Source of the DNA: Polychytrium aggregatum
Taxonomy: Eukaryota; Chytridiomycota; Chytridiomycetes; Polychytriales
Length of the DNA stretch: 27,477 nucleotides
NCBI RefSeq assembly: GCF_025602895.1
Contig: NW_026516516.1
Location: 1 to 27,477 of the forward strand
Direction of reading: 5' to 3'
Within the stretch, counting starts at the first letter, position 1. Each line of letters begins with the position of its first letter. Of this stretch, positions 1 to 9,671 are shown in pieces. Position numbers and translations under genes: made by a program. The notes under the pieces were generated by a model. That model was not told the origin of the DNA. It was given only the letters and a program-made list of their open reading frames with translations, and ran no database searches.

Positions 1-30
1 CCAGAACGGGCTCCGAAACGAAGGCCATCC

Positions 31-2130
31 TCAAGGATTGAATGCTTTATCGGCTTCGCGGGACCACTGGAAGCCATGCGTCTTCCGGAAGAGCCGAGTC
101 ATGGGCCCCGCGATCTTTGCGTATCCATCGATGAAGCGTCGATAGAAGTTCGCAAACCCGACAAAGGATCGAAGATCCGAGATGTTGCGCGGTATGGGCC
201 AATCCAAGATCGCAGAGAGCTTGGATCGCTCCATACCGATGCCCTCGGGCGAGACCATGAAACCAAGGAACGAGACCGAGGTTTTGGAGAACTCGCACTT
301 CTCCAGCTTGCAATACAGCTTTGCAGCTCGGAGCTTCGAGAGGACCTGCTTGACGTGCTCTACATGCTGCGACGGATCAGCACTGTAGATCAAGATATCG
401 TCAAGATACGCAATTGCGAACTGGTCCAACTCGGTGCGCAGGACGTCGTTGATGAAGTGCTGGAACGTCGCTGGCGCGTTGGTGAGCCCAAAGGGCATCA
501 CCAAGTACTCGAAGTGCCCATATCGAGTACGGAAAGCTGTCTTCCACTCGTCCCCGGAGCGGATGCGCAGCAGATTGTAGGCTCCACGAAGGTCCAGCTT
601 AGTGAACACCTTCGCGCCTCGAAGTCGGTCCAGCAGCTCGCCGATCAGCGGTAAAGGGTAACGGTTCTTTACCGTGATACCGTTCAGTGCGCGGTAGTCA
701 ACGCAAAGACGAAGTGAGCCGTCCTTCTTCTTGACGAAGAGGATTGGTGAGCCTGCTGGGGACGACGAAGGACGAACGAATCCCTTGGCAAGATTCTCGT
801 CGAGATAGTCACGCAGAGCGTGAAGTTCGGGCTCGGACAGTGAGTACAGAGGCCCGAACTTTGGCGACTTGCCCGGCTCCAAGTCAATGGGGCAGTCATA
901 AGGGCGATGCGGAGGCAAGGAGTCAGCTTCCTGTTTAGAGAAAACAGACAGGAAGTCCTTGTACTCCGCAGGCACTTCGACAGTCGCAGTGCTCGGCTCG
1001 TCAGTGGGCAGGACATGGACCTGAAAGATGGTCAGGGGTTGCGTTCCATGCCTGCATGCATCCAAAGACTCGCGCATCGAGCGGTAATCAATGCTGCAGA
1101 CGCGGAGAGGAGCGTCCGAGCTGAGAGGAGGGGCGTGGACAAGGTCAGAATAATGTTCGACGGTTACTTTATTCTGAACAATGTCCGAAGAACAAACAAC
1201 AGGAGGAGGTACATCAAGGAGGGAAAGAGAACTGACAACAGAAGAAGGGGTTTGGGAAGAGCGAAGGGGTTCGGGAGGAACAAGACAAGAAGGGGAAGAC
1301 GAAGGTGGGAGCGTAGGAGAGGAGCTTAGATCAATCAAAGGAGTGGAATCATCAAGAAGGGGAGTGACATTGGAGGAAGTGGAGCAAGACGAAAGAGAAG
1401 TAGTGCATGGAGAGGGGTCGGAATCAACAGAAGGAGGGAGACAAAGAAGACCGCGAGACCAGACAATCTTGGGCTCGGCGGTGCGCAACCAAGGAAAGCC
1501 AAGGATAAGTGGTTGATGTGGAGACCTGATCACATCGAACCGAAGGCGTTGCGAGACGTCCCCGAGAATCACCTCGAGTGGAGCAGTCTCGCGGAGGATG
1601 GGGCCAGACGACAGCGGCTTACCATCCACGCCTTCCACTGCCAAGGGCGAAGCCTTGGAGCAGGTGGGGACAGAGTGTCGAGCAACAAAGTCCTCGTCGA
1701 TAAAGTTGCCAGAGGCACCAGAATCGACAAGTCCTTCGCACGACAGAGAATCACCAGAAGGAAGACGAACAGCGACGGGAACAACCAACGAGCAACGACG
1801 AACAGACGAAACACAAGACTTTGGTTCGGTACCAGCTTCGGCACCAGGGTTGCGGCTAGCACAGACAGTTAACTTTGCCGAGGGTTGGCAGGACAGCTCA
1901 GGTATTTGCACCTGTGGATGAGGTGCAGTTCCCAGTGACACCAGAGGTGCCACGGGTACTATGCCAGAGCTGAGAGTGTCCGCCGGTCCAGAGGCAAGGC
2001 GAAGCTGTCCGCACATCACTGCTTCCCCAGTACTTACCAAAGGCACCTTACCAATGTCTTCACTTTCGGAAGGCGGTGGGCACGGCTCCGGTTCAAGGCC
2101 TTCACTTAGAACCGGGCCTGGTCGTTTCCC
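31..2130 (-). CDS. pol: A1 Pol, 5' part: protease, reverse transcriptase, start of RNase H (partial)
   Basis: This is the N-terminal half of the family-A polyprotein. The protease motif VDSGASGNF comes first, then a long Ser/Pro-rich linker. The RT palm follows, with [30 protein letters not shown] and the catalytic YLDD. I take the frame up to the GTTTCCC complement at 2124-2130, the -1 frameshift heptamer, because no in-frame ATG precedes residue 11 of the open stretch starting at 2046. The frame ends at 31 because of several single-base differences from A2 at about 25-48 (extra C, missing T, missing C). RNase H, integrase and chromodomain would continue off the window. Up to that point the protein reads the same as A2. 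Inference: expressed only as a Gag-Pol fusion when the element was intact, and now separated from its gag by B1. Confidence 0.9.
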   Translation of the reverse strand, partial: GKRPGPVLSEGLEPEPCPPPSESEDIGKVPLVSTGEAVMCGQLRLASGPADTLSSGIVPVAPLVSLGTAPHPQVQIPELSCQPSAKLTVCASRNPGAEAGTEPKSCVSSVRRCSLVVPVAVRLPSGDSLSCEGLVDSGASGNFIDEDFVARHSVPTCSKASPLAVEGVDGKPLSSGPILRETAPLEVILGDVSQRLRFDVIRSPHQPLILGFPWLRTAEPKIVWSRGLLCLPPSVDSDPSPCTTSLSSCSTSSNVTPLLDDSTPLIDLSSSPTLPPSSSPSCLVPPEPLRSSQTPSSVVSSLSLLDVPPPVVCSSDIVQNKVTVEHYSDLVHAPPLSSDAPLRVCSIDYRSMRESLDACRHGTQPLTIFQVHVLPTDEPSTATVEVPAEYKDFLSVFSKQEADSLPPHRPYDCPIDLEPGKSPKFGPLYSLSEPELHALRDYLDENLAKGFVRPSSSPAGSPILFVKKKDGSLRLCVDYRALNGITVKNRYPLPLIGELLDRLRGAKVFTKLDLRGAYNLLRIRSGDEWKTAFRTRYGHFEYLVMPFGLTNAPATFQHFINDVLRTELDQFAIAYLDDILIYSADPSQHVEHVKQVLSKLRAAKLYCKLEKCEFSKTSVSFLGFMVSPEGIGMERSKLSAILDWPIPRNISDLRSFVGFANFYRRFIDGYAKIAGPMTRLFRKTHGFQWSREADKAFNP

Positions 2131-2143
2131 GAACTGAAGTCTT
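2106..2143 (-). pseudogene. gag: A1 gag, 3' tail severed by B1
   Basis: These are the last codons of the family-A gag, ending at the stop codon 2106-2108. They include the slippery heptamer at 2124-2130. The 5' remainder of the gene is at 11544-12488 beyond the B1 insertion. Positions 2139-2143 are one copy of the GTCTT target duplication. Confidence 0.85.
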
Positions 2144-2724
2144 TGTCAAGACTGGACAACGGGGCAAGCAGGGAAGTGCGCAAGAGTCCTAATGCAAGAC
2201 TCGAACGTAGGGAGAGGAGCGGGGACTGGACTGGGACACAGAGTGTCAAGTGTGAAGCCAAAGTTTTATTCTAGATCCAAGGCTTAGGATACTAAAAATA
2301 CAAAGTGGCAAGACGAAGGCAAAAGACAGAGGCTGGTCGGAGGGCTATTTATGCGAGCGCCAAGGATCGACGCTGCAGAGCGAGGGGGCAGGAGCGAAGC
2401 AGCGGCGGGGAGGGCGAAGCAGCGAGCGAAGCAGGTGGCGGCCGTGACTCGGGATCCGTGAGTCAGCGGGCGTCAGTGGCGGCGGCTTGGCGGCGCCAAG
2501 GCGTCAGGCGGCGTCGAGGCGGCGTCGTGGGCGTAACCCATGACCAACAGCAAGGGAGCGGGAACGGAACACAGGCAGCGCGCGTGCTTGCGGTAAGACA
2601 ACAAGGCAGCACAGCGCGGGAAACAAACAAACAGAAGGAAGGGAAAGCACTAAGACAGGCAAACAGAAAGGAAAGGGCAAGGGTAAAGGAAGGGAGTGGG
2701 CAAAGGCAGAGGGTGTTCATGACA
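2144..2724 (-). repeat. B1 LTR, 3' LTR (581 bp)
   Basis: This long terminal repeat has TGTCA...TGACA ends. It reads the same as the LTRs at 7949-8529 and 10963-11543. On the minus strand it has a TATA-like box (2346-2351 on the plus strand, TATTTA) and an AATAAA signal (2265-2270). As the downstream LTR it should supply 3' end formation. It directly follows the pol stop codon in the element sense. Confidence 0.93.
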
Positions 2725-2737
2725 CTACCCCCCTCTC
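2725..2737 (-). other. B1 polypurine tract overlapping the pol stop codon
   Basis: On the minus strand this reads GAGAGGGGGGTAG and touches the 3' LTR directly. It is the expected primer for plus-strand DNA synthesis. The final TAG is the pol stop, so the PPT encodes the last residues (RGG). B2 has the same arrangement at 13971-13983. Confidence 0.8.
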
Positions 2738-5700
2738 AAGGCCCGAGCTCCGAGAGGGCCAGGCTTCGAGGGATGAGAGGAGTGGTAGGCAGCGACAGGC
2801 TCCGGACAATGTGCAAGATTGCTGGCGGGCTCCCAGGTGCAATCCATCACCGTGTAGCCACGCCAGTGCACAAGATACTGGAGCTTACCTCGGAACAGCC
2901 TGGAGTCCAGGATCTGTTCGACTTCCCATTCGTCGTGGCCGTCGACTTGGATGGGTGGAGGGGGCGGGATCGTTCGACCTGGGATCTTGTCGTCGGCGGC
3001 AGGCTCGAGCAGGGAGACGTGGAAGACAGGATGAATGCGCATGGACGAGGACAAGTCCAACTTGAAAGCGCGGGAACCGACTTGAGCGACGATCTTGAAC
3101 GGCCCAAGCTTGGTGTGGTCGAGCTTGGCCGTGGGTCGCTGGGTCTTGATGTTCTTGGCGGAGAGCCAGACTCGGTCTCCAACCTTGAACGGAGGGGAAG
3201 GGGAGTGGCCGGGGTCGTAGAACTTGGCTTGGGAGTCCTGGGCGAGGGCGATGTTGAACTTGAGTTCATCGTGGAGGGAGTGAATGGCTCGGGCTTGATC
3301 GTCGGCGACGGAGGCATTCTTGGTGGTGCGGGGAAGGGCGACGGAAAAACGAGGGTGGTAGCCGGTGTAGGCGAAGAAGGGGGAGCAGCCGAGGGTTGCT
3401 TGAGAGGTGTTGTTGTAGGTGAACTCGGCGTGAGGGAGGAGCTGGGCCCAGTCGTCTTGCTGGAAGTTGATGAAGCAGCGGAGGTACTGCTCGAGGATGG
3501 CGTTGACCCGCTCGGTCTGGCCGTCGGTCTGCGGATGGAAGGCAGTCGACATCTTGTGCTTGATCTTGAGGCGGGTCAGGACGGCTTGGAAGAACTTGGA
3601 GGCAAAGGTAGATCCTCGGTCTGAGACGATATCGTCTGGAAGACCGTGCTTGGTGAAGACATGCTCGACAAACATCCGAGCAGTGTCTTCGGCGTTGGCC
3701 TCGTTGCTTGACGGGACGAAGTGGGCCATCTTGGTGAAGCGGTCGACAAACACACAGATGGCTGTGTGTCCAGAGGACTCGGGAAGCTGGGTGATGAAGT
3801 CGACCGAAACAGAAGACCAAGGGCGATCGGGAACAGGGAGCGAGGCAAGGAGTCCGTAGGGCTTGTGACGGGAGTGCTTGTTCCGCTGGCAGGTGTCGCA
3901 TCCGGAGACATACTCCTTGATGTAACGACGCATGGTCGGCCAGTGGAAGGTCCGGGAGACGAGCTCGAAGGTCTTGGCGACGCCGAAGTGGCCGGCGGTC
4001 GGCGAGTCGTGGCACTCGACGAGGATCTTGCGCTTGAGCTCGGGGACATCGGGGACGCAGACGAGACCTTCAAAGAGCAGAAGGTCGTTGTCGACGGAGT
4101 AGCCGGGACAGGAGGCAGGGTTCTTGAGGACTTGGGACAGGATCGGACCAAAGGTAGAGTCCTTCTTGAGGCTTGACTTGATGAGGACGGCGATATCCTC
4201 AGACTCGGGGGCAACGGGAACGGCTCGGAGGGCGGAAACGAAGAGTTTTGGTGGCAGCAGGGTCTGGGTGTTCGGGGAGCTACGGGAGTCACCCCCCTCC
4301 TTAGGGAACTTGTCCTTGCGGGAGAGGGCGTCGGCGGCATTGTTGAGGGTTCCGGGTCGATACCTGATGACGAAGTTGTAGTCGCCAAGGATCTCGGACC
4401 AACGGACTTGGCGACGGCTGAGGTTGCGGGAGGTCTGGAAGTATTCAAGGTTCTTGTGGTCGGTGACGACCTCGGTGGCTTGGGAGGAGAACTCGAGGTA
4501 GTGTCTCCATTGCTTGAAGGCTGCGACGATGGCGAGAAGTTCCTTATCATAGATTTGATAATTCATTTCTGCATCGAGCAGCTTCCGGGAGTAGAAGGCC
4601 ACGGGGTGGAGGAGGCCTTCGTCGTCGCGCTGACTGAGAACAGCGCCAAGAGCATAGTCAGATGCGTCGGCTTCGATGACGCACTGACGCTCGGGGTCGA
4701 AGTGGCGGAGGACAGGACCGGTGCTCAGGCATTCCTTGAGCTTCAGGAATGACGTTTGAGCCGAGGGAGACCAGGAGAACTTGATGTCCTTCTTCAGGAG
4801 GTCCGTCAGCGGGGTGGCGATCTTGGAATAATCCTTGACGAACCGACGGTAGAAGTTCGCCAGGCCGAGGAAGACTTGGATGTCGTGGGCAGATCGGGGG
4901 ATCTCCCACTCCTGGATGGCCTTGACCTTGTCGGGATCCATGGAGATTCCATCGGGCGAGATGATGAACCCGAGGAAGGCGACGGAGGACTGGTCGAACT
5001 CACACTTTTCAAGCTTGAGTGAGAGTCCGGCGTCTTGGAGCTTGGTCAGGACTTTCTTGACATGAGCCTCGTGCTCGGCAGGATCGGAGGAGTAGATGAG
5101 GATGTCGTCCAGGTAGACGACCACGAACTGGTCAAGGTATTCTCGGAGGACATCGTTGACGAAGGCTTGGAACGAGGCAGGAGCGTTGGTCAAGCCGAAC
5201 GGCATGACGTTGTACTCGAAGTGGCCGTAGCGACAGCGGAAGGCCGTCTTCCACTCTTCACCTTCAGCGATGCGCAAGAGGTTGTATGCGCCTCGCATGT
5301 CGAGCTTGGTGAAGATCTTGGCCTTGCCGAGGTTGTCGAACGTCTCGGCAATCAGGGGCAAGGGACAACGGTTCGGCACGGTGATCTTGTTCAGGGCCCG
5401 GTAGTCGACGCAGAGACGGAGGGAGCCATCCTTCTTCTTGACGAACAGGACTGGGGCACCGGCAGGGGACTCGGAACGGCGGATGAAACCCTTGGACAAG
5501 TTCTCTTGGATGTAGGTGTGGAGGGCGTCCATCTCCGGCTTGGAGAGGTTGTAGACGGGCCCAAACGACGGGGACGCACCTTCGACCAACGGGATCGTGT
5601 GGTCGTAAGGGCGGTGCTGGGGGAGCTTGTCGGCCTCGGACTTGGAAAACACCTTGGCAAAGGACGAGTACTTGGAGGGGACAGAGGGCTCGGCCTTGGG

Positions 5701-6657
5701 CTTGGCTCCAGCGTCGACGGAGCAGAGGGACAGGACTCGGGCAGCATCCAAGAGGAACACTTCCAGGCCTTCCTTCTGGACGGCGTGCTGGAAGGGGATG
5801 CTGCCGATCAGGCTGACGCTGGGCAGGGACTGGGTCTTGGTCTTGGTCTTTGGGACGGCAGGAGGCAAGGCAGGACTGGGCTTGGGCACGGCAGGAGGCA
5901 AGGCAGGACTGGGCTTGGGCACGGCAGGAGGCAAGGCAGGGAGGATCTCGGGCTCGGCTGGGGACTCGGCTGGGGACTTGGCAGGAACGATCTTGGACTC
6001 GGGCAGGGACACGGCAGGCTCGGCGGGGACCTCAGCAGGGGACTCGGCAGGCGGCTCGGCAGGGCTGGACCTAGAGGACTGTGGCTCGGGAGAGAACGGG
6101 GAGGCCAAACTGTGGATAGAGGTGCAAGGCAAGAAAATAGAGTCATGGTGCCAGTCAAAGTAGGGCTTGTGTTTCTTGATCCAATCCATACCCAAGATGA
6201 TCGGGTATGAAGCCAAGGGAATCAGCGCGAACGAGATTTGTTCATAGTGGCTGATGCCTGTGATCATAGAAACACAAACTCCAAGACTAGACTCCATCGA
6301 AGAACCATCGGCAAGAGTGATGACGAAAGAAGTTGCAAAGGTGGGGAGAGCGTGGGTTGCGGCGAATCCAGTGTCCATAAACGAAGTAACCGCGCCGGTA
6401 TCGATCATGGCGGTTGCCCGTATGGACTCTGGACCGCACAGCAGAGTCACAGCGAGGGAGGGCTGACGTTGGATGTCAGGCTCGGGAGGCGAAGACGAAG
6501 AAGCAAGAGCAGTGGAAACGGTGGCAATGGTGACGGGGGCAAGATGGCAAAAGGCAGAAGAGTGATTTACCGTGGAGACATTTACAGGAGGAAGATTTAT
6601 GACATGATTGACGCCTAGGAAAGCTCCTCCGACCTTTTCTAGGCAGAGAAGTTTTCC
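2725..6657 (-). CDS. pol: Family-B Pol polyprotein, apparently complete (B1 inner unit)
   Basis: This is a chromovirus Pol for polyprotein cleavage, reverse transcription and integration. Residues are numbered from a GTG at 6450 (1,241 residues). Protease IDTGA lies at about 16-20. A Pro/Ala/Glu-rich linker with three copies of an 11-residue repeat lies at about 120-205. The RT has YLDD at 446-449. RNase H has EADAS at about 593-597 and TDHKNLEY. The integrase zinc finger is H814, H821, C851, C854. The DDE triad is D884, D944, E980. A GPF module follows, and a chromodomain lies at about 1174-1230 (EWEVEQILDS, HWRGY, TWEPAS). No ATG begins the protease; the frame is open back to 6663 and overlaps the gag end in -1 phase, so translation as Gag-Pol by frameshift at 6651-6657 is inferred. 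The chromodomain probably steers integration to marked chromatin, which is family knowledge. No lesion is seen. Confidence 0.93.
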   Translation of the reverse strand, partial: GKLLCLEKVGGAFLGVNHVINLPPVNVSTVNHSSAFCHLAPVTIATVSTALASSSSPPEPDIQRQPSLAVTLLCGPESIRATAMIDTGAVTSFMDTGFAATHALPTFATSFVITLADGSSMESSLGVCVSMITGISHYEQISFALIPLASYPIILGMDWIKKHKPYFDWHHDSIFLPCTSIHSLASPFSPEPQSSRSSPAEPPAESPAEVPAEPAVSLPESKIVPAKSPAESPAEPEILPALPPAVPKPSPALPPAVPKPSPALPPAVPKTKTKTQSLPSVSLIGSIPFQHAVQKEGLEVFLLDAARVLSLCSVDAGAKPKAEPSVPSKYSSFAKVFSKSEADKLPQHRPYDHTIPLVEGASPSFGPVYNLSKPEMDALHTYIQENLSKGFIRRSESPAGAPVLFVKKKDGSLRLCVDYRALNKITVPNRCPLPLIAETFDNLGKAKIFTKLDMRGAYNLLRIAEGEEWKTAFRCRYGHFEYNVMPFGLTNAPASFQAFVNDVLREYLDQFVVVYLDDILIYSSDPAEHEAHVKKVLTKLQDAGLSLKLEKCEFDQSSVAFLGFIISPDGISMDPDKVKAIQEWEIPRSAHDIQVFLGLANFYRRFVKDYSKIATPLTDLLKKDIKFSWSPSAQTSFLKLKECLSTGPVLRHFDPERQCVIEADASDYALGAVLSQRDDEGLLHPVAFYSRKLLDAEMNYQIYDKELLAIVAAFKQWRHYLEFSSQATEVVTDHKNLEYFQTSRNLSRRQVRWSEILGDYNFVIRYRPGTLNNAADALSRKDKFPKEGGDSRSSPNTQTLLPPKLFVSALRAVPVAPESEDIAVLIKSSLKKDSTFGPILSQVLKNPASCPGYSVDNDLLLFEGLVCVPDVPELKRKILVECHDSPTAGHFGVAKTFELVSRTFHWPTMRRYIKEYVSGCDTCQRNKHSRHKPYGLLASLPVPDRPWSSVSVDFITQLPESSGHTAICVFVDRFTKMAHFVPSSNEANAEDTARMFVEHVFTKHGLPDDIVSDRGSTFASKFFQAVLTRLKIKHKMSTAFHPQTDGQTERVNAILEQYLRCFINFQQDDWAQLLPHAEFTYNNTSQATLGCSPFFAYTGYHPRFSVALPRTTKNASVADDQARAIHSLHDELKFNIALAQDSQAKFYDPGHSPSPPFKVGDRVWLSAKNIKTQRPTAKLDHTKLGPFKIVAQVGSRAFKLDLSSSMRIHPVFHVSLLEPAADDKIPGRTIPPPPPIQVDGHDEWEVEQILDSRLFRGKLQYLVHWRGYTVMDCTWEPASNLAHCPEPVAAYHSSHPSKPGPLGARALRGG
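5852..5940 (-). repeat. 33-bp tandem repeats inside B pol linker
   Basis: There are about 2.7 copies of a 33-bp unit (around 5852-5877, 5878-5910, 5911-5940) encoding an 11-residue PSPALPPAVPK repeat between protease and RT. The unit count looks the same in the duplicated segment at 8866-8954. This is probably a flexible linker. Confidence 0.8.
6613..6657 (-). promoter_or_regulatory. B -1 frameshift signal: GGAAAAC plus stem-loop
   Basis: Gag (stop 6639-6641) and Pol overlap in -1 phase for only about 25 nt (6663-6639), which confines the slip. Within that stretch the minus strand reads GGAAAAC at 6657-6651, with gag codons GAA AAC. Six bases later comes a stem of GCCTAG (6644-6639) with CTAGGC (6618-6613). 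It extends past one A.C mismatch by AAAG/CTTT, with a 10-nt loop. The heptamer is near-canonical rather than a strict X XXY YYZ. A second copy lies at 9627-9671. Confidence 0.7.
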
Positions 6658-7877
6658 TGGTCGTCAAGTTTATTCACATCAACGACAGCCAAAGAAGCAT
6701 CGATGGCAGCCAAGCGGGAGGATGCCTTATTGGGGCAGCGAAGGGCAATGTGCCCTTCCTGCTTGCAATAAAAGCAGCGGTTGGCAGCACGGAGGGCGGC
6801 CTTGTCCTCGGCGGTCAGCCTGCGAGCGGAGGCCTGGCTGAGGTCCATGGGCTGCGGAACGTTGAAGGCTTGAGCGGGGCGAGGAGGAGGAGCAGGAGCG
6901 AAGGGGCGAGGAGCCGGACGGAAAGGGAGAGGAGCCGGACGAGCAGGAGCAGGAGCAGGAGCGGAGCGGTGGTTGGGACGGCGGGAACGTTGGTCCTCCT
7001 GGCGGTTGTCGATGGCGATCGCCGCTTGCATGAGATCTTCGAGGTTGTCGAAGGAGCGGCGGGAGAGTTCGTCTTGAACCGAGGGCTTGAGTCCACTCTC
7101 GAAGTGGAACATGAGAGGGTCTTGGGACCAAGTGAGGAGGTGGACGGCTTGGCGGCGGTACTCGGCGGCATAGGCGGCGGCGGAGGTGACTTGGTAAAGC
7201 CTGACCATCTCGCGAGCAGCGGCGATGGTGGGCTGGACCTGGCCAAAGGCAGCACGGAGCCACTCGGAGAAACCGGCAAAGTCACGGATGGCAGGGGGAG
7301 AGCACTCGGGGTCTCTCTCCAACTGATCGATGTACGGCTGCATGTAGTCTGCAGCAGTACCATCGAGATAGGATAAGGCGTAGAACACCTTATCCCTTTC
7401 AGTCTGGAAGAGGGGAGGGTTGGACACGAAGGCCAGTCTGCAATGCGAGAGGAAGGCATTGCAGCGGCTCGGGTCCTTACCAGAGAAGCGATCAGGGGGA
7501 CCTATCTGCCTGGTGGCAGAGTTGCGACCAGCAGGGTTGTCCTCGGGATCTTGGGCAGGATCATCGACGTCGTCAGGAACGCCGAAGTAGGGGCGACCTG
7601 CACGACGGATCGGGGCGGGAGCGGGAGCAGGAGGAGGTAGCTGGGCCTGGTAGCTGCGGAGGGCCTCCTGGACACTGGCGGCGACCACTTGGCGGACATC
7701 CTCTTCACGGCGAGCCAGGACCTGGTCCATACGATCGGTGATGCGGTTGAGCGCATCATCCTGATCGTGGAGGAACTTGGAAAAGTCCTGGAGAGAACGG
7801 GCGTTCTCGGCGGACTGGATAATGACCGCACGGATGGCCTGGAGCTCGGGCTCGGAAAGGCCAGAAGGGGAAGCCAT
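6639..7877 (-). CDS. gag: Family-B Gag (412 aa, B1 inner unit)
   Basis: This is the capsid/nucleocapsid precursor. I chose the ATG at 7875-7877, which follows the LTR by 71 bp; a longer open frame to 8066 starts only at a non-ATG codon inside the LTR. Residues about 10-80 are helical and charged, a likely coiled coil. A Pro/Ala stretch lies near 80-90. A conserved retrotransposon-gag core runs about 125-290 (PPDRFSGKDP and SEWLRAAFGQ). A Pro/Ala/Arg-rich tract follows at 300-335, and then one CCHC knuckle (C368, C371, H376, C381). The zinc knuckle binds the element RNA. The stop codon lies in the frameshift stem, and Pol follows in -1 phase. Confidence 0.92.
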   Translation of the reverse strand: MASPSGLSEPELQAIRAVIIQSAENARSLQDFSKFLHDQDDALNRITDRMDQVLARREEDVRQVVAASVQEALRSYQAQLPPPAPAPAPIRRAGRPYFGVPDDVDDPAQDPEDNPAGRNSATRQIGPPDRFSGKDPSRCNAFLSHCRLAFVSNPPLFQTERDKVFYALSYLDGTAADYMQPYIDQLERDPECSPPAIRDFAGFSEWLRAAFGQVQPTIAAAREMVRLYQVTSAAAYAAEYRRQAVHLLTWSQDPLMFHFESGLKPSVQDELSRRSFDNLEDLMQAAIAIDNRQEDQRSRRPNHRSAPAPAPARPAPLPFRPAPRPFAPAPPPRPAQAFNVPQPMDLSQASARRLTAEDKAALRAANRCFYCKQEGHIALRCPNKASSRLAAIDASLAVVDVNKLDDQENFSA

Positions 7878-7948
7878 TGGTAAAAGAGATAGAGAAGGGG
7901 ACGGGGCAAAGGCAGGGCAAGTGGGGGGTTGTTGAAGGTCTTGCCAAG
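7878..7948 (-). other. B 5' leader with putative primer-binding site
   Basis: This is the untranslated leader between LTR and gag ATG. On the minus strand it begins CT then TGGCAAGAC (plus-strand 7938-7946). Those nine bases are perfectly complementary to GTCTTGCCA in the LTR (8111-8119), 37 bp from the TATA-like box. This suits self-priming. Because it starts with TGG, a tRNA primer cannot be excluded. Confidence 0.6.
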
Positions 7949-8529
7949 TGTCAAGACTGGACAACGGGGCAAGCAGGGAAGTGCGCAAGAGTCCTAATGC
8001 AAGACTCGAACGTAGGGAGAGGAGCGGGGACTGGACTGGGACACAGAGTGTCAAGTGTGAAGCCAAAGTTTTATTCTAGATCCAAGGCTTAGGATACTAA
8101 AAATACAAAGTGGCAAGACGAAGGCAAAAGACAGAGGCTGGTCGGAGGGCTATTTATGCGAGCGCCAAGGATCGACGCTGCAGAGCGAGGGGGCAGGAGC
8201 GAAGCAGCGGCGGGGAGGGCGAAGCAGCGAGCGAAGCAGGTGGCGGCCGTGACTCGGGATCCGTGAGTCAGCGGGCGTCAGTGGCGGCGGCTTGGCGGCG
8301 CCAAGGCGTCAGGCGGCGTCGAGGCGGCGTCGTGGGCGTAACCCATGACCAACAGCAAGGGAGCGGGAACGGAACACAGGCAGCGCGCGTGCTTGCGGTA
8401 AGACAACAAGGCAGCACAGCGCGGGAAACAAACAAACAGAAGGAAGGGAAAGCACTAAGACAGGCAAACAGAAAGGAAAGGGCAAGGGTAAAGGAAGGGA
8501 GTGGGCAAAGGCAGAGGGTGTTCATGACA
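7949..8529 (-). repeat. B1 LTR, internal (5' LTR of inner unit, 581 bp)
   Basis: This LTR reads the same as the other two B1 LTRs. It is the 5' LTR for gag at 6639-7877 and pol at 2725-6657. At 8529/8530 it abuts pol sequence equivalent to 5516 with no intervening bases, as expected if this element integrated into another B pol. The TATA-like box is at plus-strand 8151-8156. Confidence 0.93.
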
Positions 8530-9671
8530 GTGTGGAGGGCGTCCATCTCCGGCTTGGAGAGGTTGTAGACGGGCCCAAACGACGGGGACGCACCTTCGAC
8601 CAACGGGATCGTGTGGTCGTAAGGGCGGTGCTGGGGGAGCTTGTCGGCCTCGGACTTGGAAAACACCTTGGCAAAGGACGAGTACTTGGAGGGGACAGAG
8701 GGCTCGGCCTTGGGCTTGGCTCCAGCGTCGACGGAGCAGAGGGACAGGACTCGGGCAGCATCCAAGAGGAACACTTCCAGGCCTTCCTTCTGGACGGCGT
8801 GCTGGAAGGGGATGCTGCCGATCAGGCTGACGCTGGGCAGGGACTGGGTCTTGGTCTTGGTCTTTGGGACGGCAGGAGGCAAGGCAGGACTGGGCTTGGG
8901 CACGGCAGGAGGCAAGGCAGGACTGGGCTTGGGCACGGCAGGAGGCAAGGCAGGGAGGATCTCGGGCTCGGCTGGGGACTCGGCTGGGGACTTGGCAGGA
9001 ACGATCTTGGACTCGGGCAGGGACACGGCAGGCTCGGCGGGGACCTCAGCAGGGGACTCGGCAGGCGGCTCGGCAGGGCTGGACCTAGAGGACTGTGGCT
9101 CGGGAGAGAACGGGGAGGCCAAACTGTGGATAGAGGTGCAAGGCAAGAAAATAGAGTCATGGTGCCAGTCAAAGTAGGGCTTGTGTTTCTTGATCCAATC
9201 CATACCCAAGATGATCGGGTATGAAGCCAAGGGAATCAGCGCGAACGAGATTTGTTCATAGTGGCTGATGCCTGTGATCATAGAAACACAAACTCCAAGA
9301 CTAGACTCCATCGAAGAACCATCGGCAAGAGTGATGACGAAAGAAGTTGCAAAGGTGGGGAGAGCGTGGGTTGCGGCGAATCCAGTGTCCATAAACGAAG
9401 TAACCGCGCCGGTATCGATCATGGCGGTTGCCCGTATGGACTCTGGACCGCACAGCAGAGTCACAGCGAGGGAGGGCTGACGTTGGATGTCAGGCTCGGG
9501 AGGCGAAGACGAAGAAGCAAGAGCAGTGGAAACGGTGGCAATGGTGACGGGGGCAAGATGGCAAAAGGCAGAAGAGTGATTTACCGTGGAGACATTTACA
9601 GGAGGAAGATTTATGACATGATTGACGCCTAGGAAAGCTCCTCCGACCTTTTCTAGGCAGAGAAGTTTTCC
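8268..9671 (-). pseudogene. pol: B1 outer Pol, 5' fragment truncated before the RT catalytic core
   Basis: This is a second, truncated copy of family-B pol. Sequence from 8530 to 9671 matches 5516-6657 of the complete pol. It covers the frameshift site, protease (IDTGA), the Pro-rich linker and the first RT-connecting residues up to MDALHT. At 8529 the frame runs into the antisense of the internal LTR and stops at 8268, giving a non-homologous tail of about 85 residues. RT palm, RNase H, integrase and chromodomain are missing. It could still yield a protease-bearing Gag-Pro-like product if transcribed from the 5' LTR, but that is speculation. Confidence 0.88.

Noticed and set aside
2305..3624. 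Long plus-strand open frame (439 codons) opposite B1 pol, and similar ones at 5035-6210, 13734-14870 and 6750-7376
   Set aside because: They are antisense shadows of conserved pol and gag frames in GC-rich sequence. Their products are Gly/Arg-rich with no domain, and some run across LTR boundaries.
5852..5940. Regular short repeats as a CRISPR array
   Set aside because: They are contiguous 33-bp in-frame repeats without spacers, coding for a Pro-rich linker in pol.
6639..8066. Longer gag start at 8066 (and at 21218 or 22569 for family A)
   Set aside because: Those starts are TTG codons within or near the LTR; the first good ATG, at 7877, 21017 and 22764, precedes the conserved Gag region.
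8110..8568. Repeated Arg-rich open frame in B LTRs (also at 2305, 11124, 13552)
   Set aside because: It lies within LTR U3/R on the strand opposite to the element, has no ATG-based context worth trusting, and changes frame between B1 and B2 copies.
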